64,000 nucleotides of DNA from Flavobacterium sp. NRK F7 (GTDB taxonomy: Bacteria > Bacteroidota > Bacteroidia > Flavobacteriales > Flavobacteriaceae), in assembly GCF_024054195.1 (NCBI RefSeq), contig NZ_JAMXLB010000001.1, positions 1,791,624 through 1,855,623 of the forward strand, written 5' to 3'. Shown here one piece after another: positions 60,580-64,000 of the stretch (position 1 is its first letter; every line of letters starts with the position of its first letter). The translations under genes and the position numbers were made by a program. Under the pieces are notes generated by a model. It did not search any database and was not told where the DNA came from. It saw only the letters and a program-made list of their open reading frames with translations.

Positions 60580-61482
60580 ATGAACGAGATTTTAGTTACC
60601 AATTTTTGGAAAAGAACACTTCATAATCAACTGGACCAAGATACCACTTGGGATGAAGAAACAGGTTATTTGTATCGTTTAGGAATTAGCATGGAGCTTA
60701 CTTTGCAATTTATATATGAATCTAAACCTAGTTTAGAAGATTTTAAGCAATGGATTAGTACCAATAGTAAAGTATTTGATTCCGAAAAATATGATGAAAA
60801 TGTACTTACTGCTGAAGATTTGCAATTTTGGGAAACCAATGGATACGTGATTATAAAAAATGCCATTCCAATGCAGGATTGTTTAGAAACGCAAGAAGCA
60901 ATTTGGAATTTTTTACAAAAAGACCCAGAAGATAGTAGTACGTGGTATACGTTTCACGAAGCTCAAAAAGGATTGATGGTGCATTTTTTTAATCATCCTA
61001 TTTTAGAAAAAAATCGAGCGTCTTTGAAAATTAAAAAAGCATACGAACAGTTATACGGTACGGATACAATTTTTAAAACAATAGATAAAGTCAGTTTTAA
61101 TCCACCTATTACAGAGCATTATTCTTTCTTAGGAAGTAATTTACATTGGGATGTGAGTTTACAACAACCGATTCCTTTTCGTTTACAAGGGTTGTTGTAT
61201 TTGTCAGATTGCGGTGAAAATGATGGCGCTTTTCATTGTGTTCCAGGTTTTCATCATAAAATTGAAAGTTGGATGCAAGCTTTAGGACCTAATGATAATC
61301 CTAGAACAATAGCATTAGAAACATTAAAACCAGAACCTATTACAGGAAATGCTGGTGATTTTATCATATGGCATCAAGCTTTGCCACATTGTGCCACACC
61401 GAATAGAGGTAGCAAACCGAGACTGGTGCAATATTTAACCTATTTTACTGAAAATTACAAAGAAGCAGAAGAATGGATTTAA
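60580..61482 (+). CDS. phytanoyl-CoA dioxygenase-like (PhyH) Fe/2-oxoglutarate enzyme
   Basis: 300 aa from the ATG at 60580; the ATG at 60517 lies in the preceding terminator and is unlikely. Iron ligands His189-Trp-Asp191 (SNLHWDVSLQQ) and His270 (LPHCATPNRGSKPRL), with 2-oxoglutarate Arg in NRGSKPRLVQYL. Family enzymes hydroxylate acyl-CoA or other substrates. A single gene with its own promoter. The substrate is not known. Confidence 0.87.
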   Translation: MNEILVTNFWKRTLHNQLDQDTTWDEETGYLYRLGISMELTLQFIYESKPSLEDFKQWISTNSKVFDSEKYDENVLTAEDLQFWETNGYVIIKNAIPMQDCLETQEAIWNFLQKDPEDSSTWYTFHEAQKGLMVHFFNHPILEKNRASLKIKKAYEQLYGTDTIFKTIDKVSFNPPITEHYSFLGSNLHWDVSLQQPIPFRLQGLLYLSDCGENDGAFHCVPGFHHKIESWMQALGPNDNPRTIALETLKPEPITGNAGDFIIWHQALPHCATPNRGSKPRLVQYLTYFTENYKEAEEWI

Positions 61483-61598
61483 TATCTTGATTCATTTATG
61501 TTAATTATAACATCATAATCAACCTTTTTTTTGACAATTTATTAAAGAAAAGTTAAACTTATTAACAAATTTTCTTAATAAAAAAATAAACTAGAAGA

Positions 61599-61628
61599 TT
61601 GTTTCGTTATCCTAAAAAGATATTTTTG
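61599..61628 (+). promoter_or_regulatory. promoter of T9SS-cargo gene
   Basis: TTG at 61599-61601 and TATTTTTG at 61621-61628 with a 19-base spacer, the best -33/-7 match of the window. Confidence 0.7.
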
Positions 61629-61661
61629 CAAACGCAAACAACAACTATAAAAAAAAAGATT

Positions 61662-62051
61662 ATGAAAAAAGTAAAATTAGGCCTTCTTATGGCAATGGTC
61701 GCGTCTTCTTCAATGATGATGGGACAGCAGTCAGTTTCTCTAGAGGAGAATAAATTTGAAATGAAAACAATTGTTGCTGAAAAGAATCAAAATAGCAACG
61801 AAAGTACTTCGGATAAAGTTCTAATAACTAGTGATATCAAAATGTTTCCAAATCCAGCAAGTGATTTAGTTACACTTCAAGGAGTTAAAGTAGATGATCA
61901 AATTAGTATTACTGACAATAAAGGAAAAACGAGACTTCAAATTAAAGCAAAAGCTGAAGTTGAAATTATTCCAATCGACTTTTTAGAATCAGGAATTTAT
62001 TTATTAGCAATCAATGGTGAAAAAAGAAGGTTGATTGTTGAAAATAAATAA
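61662..62051 (+). CDS. small secreted protein with type IX sorting domain
   Basis: 129 aa from the ATG at 61662 (the longer frame from 61599 starts in the promoter). Signal MKKVKLGLLMAMVASSSMMMG, a Ser/Asn-rich linker, and the C-terminal type A sorting domain: MFPNPASDLVTLQG, DQISITDNKGKTRLQIK, LESGIYLLAINGEKRRLIVENK. It leaves the cell through the type IX secretion system; the mature body is nearly all sorting domain, so it may be a short surface peptide. Confidence 0.82.
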   Translation: MKKVKLGLLMAMVASSSMMMGQQSVSLEENKFEMKTIVAEKNQNSNESTSDKVLITSDIKMFPNPASDLVTLQGVKVDDQISITDNKGKTRLQIKAKAEVEIIPIDFLESGIYLLAINGEKRRLIVENK

Positions 62052-62067
62052 AAAGGTATTTATAAAT

Positions 62068-62100
62068 AAAAAAGGCAATGCATTCGCATTGCCTTTTTTT
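62068..62100 (+). terminator. terminator after T9SS-cargo gene
   Basis: Eleven-base arms AAAGGCAATGC and complement around ATTC with a T-run, 20 bases after the stop. Confidence 0.8.
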
Positions 62101-62192
62101 ATCTCTTGAGAGTAAATGTGCTTTTAAATCGTTATTATTTACCTGAAATTAAGAAAATGACACAAATTCATCAGAATATAAAACAGATAGAG

Positions 62193-62200
62193 TAATTTTG
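62193..62200 (+). promoter_or_regulatory. -7 box of radical SAM gene
   Basis: TAATTTTG, 16 bases before the ATG at 62216. Confidence 0.45.
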
Positions 62201-62215
62201 TATCGATATTATTCT

Positions 62216-64000
62216 ATGAAAGCAGATTTATTACTTATAACACCTCCTTTTACTCAACTGAATACTCCGTATCCAGCCACGGCTTATTTAAAAGGATTTT
62301 TAAATACGAAAGCCATTTCTTCCTTTCAAATGGATTTAGGAATTGAAGTAATTTTAGAATTATTTTCTAAATCTGGATTAACCAATATTTTTCAATTTGC
62401 TTCCGTACAATCAAAACAAACTAAAGAAAAATGGTCAGAAAATGCCCAACGTATTTTTGCACTAGAAAATGAATATGCTAAAACCATAGATGCGGTGCTT
62501 GAATTTCTACAAGGGAAAAATGCTTCTTTGGCAAGGCAAATTTGTAGTGGTAATTTTTTGCCAGAAGCTTCACGATTTAACGCTTTTAATGAAGATGAAG
62601 AGGGTTTTACTTGGGCTTTTGGCGCCATGGGGATGCAAGATAAAGCCAAACATTTGGCTACGCTTTATTTAGAAGATATTTCAGATTTTATAGTAGAATG
62701 TATCGATGCTAATTTTGGTTTTAGTCGTTATGCGGAACGATTAGGAAGAAGTGCTAATTCTTTTGATGAGTTATACAATGAATTACAAAAAGAACCTACT
62801 TACATCGATACTATAACTTTGCAAATTTTAAAAGAAAAAGTAGTAGCAGTTGAGCCAAAACTAATCTTATTTTCTGTTCCTTTTCCAGGTAACTTGTATA
62901 GTGCTTTTCGATGTGCTCAATGGATTAAAGAAATTAACCCTGCTATCAAAATTGCTATGGGTGGTGGTTTTCCAAACACAGAACTAAGAGATGTAAAAGA
63001 CAAACGCGTTTTTGAGTTTTTTGATTTTATTACATTAGATGATGGAGAATTACCAGTAGAATTGTTATATAATTTTGTCAACTCTAACGAAAATGAGTAC
63101 GAATTCAAACGCACCTTCCTACTGGAAAAAGAGGAAGTAGTTTACAAGAATACCACTTTAAAGAAAGACTATAAACAAAGTGAAATTGGTACTCCTGATT
63201 ATACGGATTTATTATTGAACCAATATATTTCAGTCATTGAAATAGCCAATCCCATGCACAGCTTATGGAGTGATGGTAGATGGAACAAGTTAACCATGGC
63301 ACACGGTTGTTATTGGGGAAAATGTACATTTTGTGATATATCGCTTGATTATATTAAAGTGTACGAACCTATTGCGGCTAAACTTTTAGTGGACCGAATG
63401 GAAGAGTTAATTGCACAAACTGGAGAAACTGGCTTTCATTTTGTGGATGAAGCGGCACCACCAGCTTTAATGCGTGAAGTAGCATTAGAAATTTTGAAGA
63501 GAAATTTGGTGGTAACCTGGTGGACAAACATACGCTTCGAAAAAAGTTTCACTTCCGATTTATGTTATTTATTAAAAGCTTCTGGTTGTATTGCAGTTTC
63601 AGGTGGTTTAGAAGTTGCTTCCGATCGCTTGTTGGAACTCATAAAGAAGGGAGTAACTGTGGAACAAGTGGCTCAGGTTACTCGAAATTTTACGGTGAAT
63701 GGCATTATGGTGCATGCTTATTTAATGTATGGTTATCCAACGCAAACGGTTCAAGAAACCATTGATAGTTTGGAAATGGTGCGTCAACTTTTCGAATTAG
63801 GAATTATTCAATCGGGTTTTTGGCACCAATTTGCAATGACAGCACATAGTCCAGTTGGGCTCGACCCAGATGCCTTTGGGGTTATTCCACAACAAAATGG
63901 AACGAGCTTTAGCGAAATGGCGAAGCAAATTACTTTTGCAAACAACGATATCGCATTCAAAGATAAAACGGGTATTGATCATGAAAAATTTAGCTTTGGA
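62216..64000 (+). CDS. radical SAM / B12-binding-domain protein, 3' end cut
   Basis: 595 codons are open from the ATG at 62216 to the end of the window, so the gene runs on. The N-terminal part looks like a B12-binding domain (LLLITPPFTQLNTPYPATAYLKGFL; VAVEPKLILFSVPFPGNLYSAFRCAQWIK; KIAMGGGFPNTEL). The radical SAM core starts near residue 355 with Cys365, Cys370 and Cys373 (CYWGKCTFC), a CX4CX2C cluster. GG-type motifs (VSGGLEVASDRLL) and HFVDEAAPP follow. Substrate unknown; similar proteins use B12 for methyl or ring chemistry. Confidence 0.85.
   Translation, partial: MKADLLLITPPFTQLNTPYPATAYLKGFLNTKAISSFQMDLGIEVILELFSKSGLTNIFQFASVQSKQTKEKWSENAQRIFALENEYAKTIDAVLEFLQGKNASLARQICSGNFLPEASRFNAFNEDEEGFTWAFGAMGMQDKAKHLATLYLEDISDFIVECIDANFGFSRYAERLGRSANSFDELYNELQKEPTYIDTITLQILKEKVVAVEPKLILFSVPFPGNLYSAFRCAQWIKEINPAIKIAMGGGFPNTELRDVKDKRVFEFFDFITLDDGELPVELLYNFVNSNENEYEFKRTFLLEKEEVVYKNTTLKKDYKQSEIGTPDYTDLLLNQYISVIEIANPMHSLWSDGRWNKLTMAHGCYWGKCTFCDISLDYIKVYEPIAAKLLVDRMEELIAQTGETGFHFVDEAAPPALMREVALEILKRNLVVTWWTNIRFEKSFTSDLCYLLKASGCIAVSGGLEVASDRLLELIKKGVTVEQVAQVTRNFTVNGIMVHAYLMYGYPTQTVQETIDSLEMVRQLFELGIIQSGFWHQFAMTAHSPVGLDPDAFGVIPQQNGTSFSEMAKQITFANNDIAFKDKTGIDHEKFSFG

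Noticed and set aside
1..64000. CRISPR arrays, tRNA or rRNA genes
   Set aside because: No regularly spaced direct repeats with unique spacers and no cloverleaf or rRNA-like stretch was noticed on either strand; the S23-type gene is not inside an rRNA gene.

Overview
The window looks like a chromosomal segment of a low-G+C member of the Bacteroidota, most probably the family Flavobacteriaceae (Flavobacterium or a close relative). Evidence: very A+T-rich DNA, TAnnTTTG-type -7 promoter boxes instead of TATAAT, few Shine-Dalgarno sequences, a C-terminal type IX secretion sorting domain, SusC-plug-like modules, a bacillithiol gene (bshC), and the order dnaA - low-molecular-weight phosphatase - RsmI-like methylase. 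The assignment is inferred from content; no rRNA or tRNA gene was seen.

Layout. 1-9.4 kb: a DUF2279 protein (cut by the window start), a secreted lysozyme-like protein, the dnaA cluster, a thioesterase, a minus-strand run YigZ / EamA transporter / HAD / ribD, then a GNAT enzyme and prmC. 9.4-13.7 kb: a MacB-type permease, a four-helix-bundle (S23-type) gene flanked by a perfect 28-bp inverted repeat made of heptamers, hisS and trxB. 13.7-18.1 kb: a minus-strand envelope-stress-like cluster (DUF4870, PadR, PspC, two GIN-domain proteins) with a (CAAT)7 tract before padR. 18-28.8 kb: epimerase, two YceI lipoproteins, grpE-dnaJ, an ABC-2 exporter, MscS, a sigma-54-type regulator without a DNA-binding domain, and a half-length DEAD-box protein. 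29-34 kb: a TPR histidine kinase with an AraC-type response regulator, and an ABC-F ATPase. 34-41.3 kb: two ECF sigma-factor loci, one with SusC-plug-like proteins and one with an alpha/beta hydrolase whose nucleophile is Asn. 41-50 kb: MATE pump, an overlapping membrane-protein/kinase/regulator group, meaB, AEC transporter, FAD oxidoreductase, ndk. 50-55.7 kb: small unknown proteins, DUF4494, sulfurtransferase, bshC. 55.8-59.8 kb: the most interesting block, a leader mini-ORF with terminator followed by an unknown basic protein, rtcB, a nucleotidyltransferase-like protein and prfH. 60-64 kb: a TPR protein, a phytanoyl-CoA-dioxygenase-like enzyme, a type IX cargo protein and a radical SAM/B12 protein that runs off the end.

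Functional reading. The rtcB-prfH block carries the two enzymes of a known damaged-ribosome rescue-and-repair pair, plus two additional genes (a basic unknown whose stop overlaps rtcB, and a nucleotidyltransferase with a complete-looking acidic triad). Its promoter-proximal leader has a terminator whose left arm can also pair with the end of the leader ORF, so attenuation is possible. Several structured intergenic repeats surround this block, and one appears to supply the N-terminus of prfH. Most of the rest is housekeeping or typical flavobacterial regulation.
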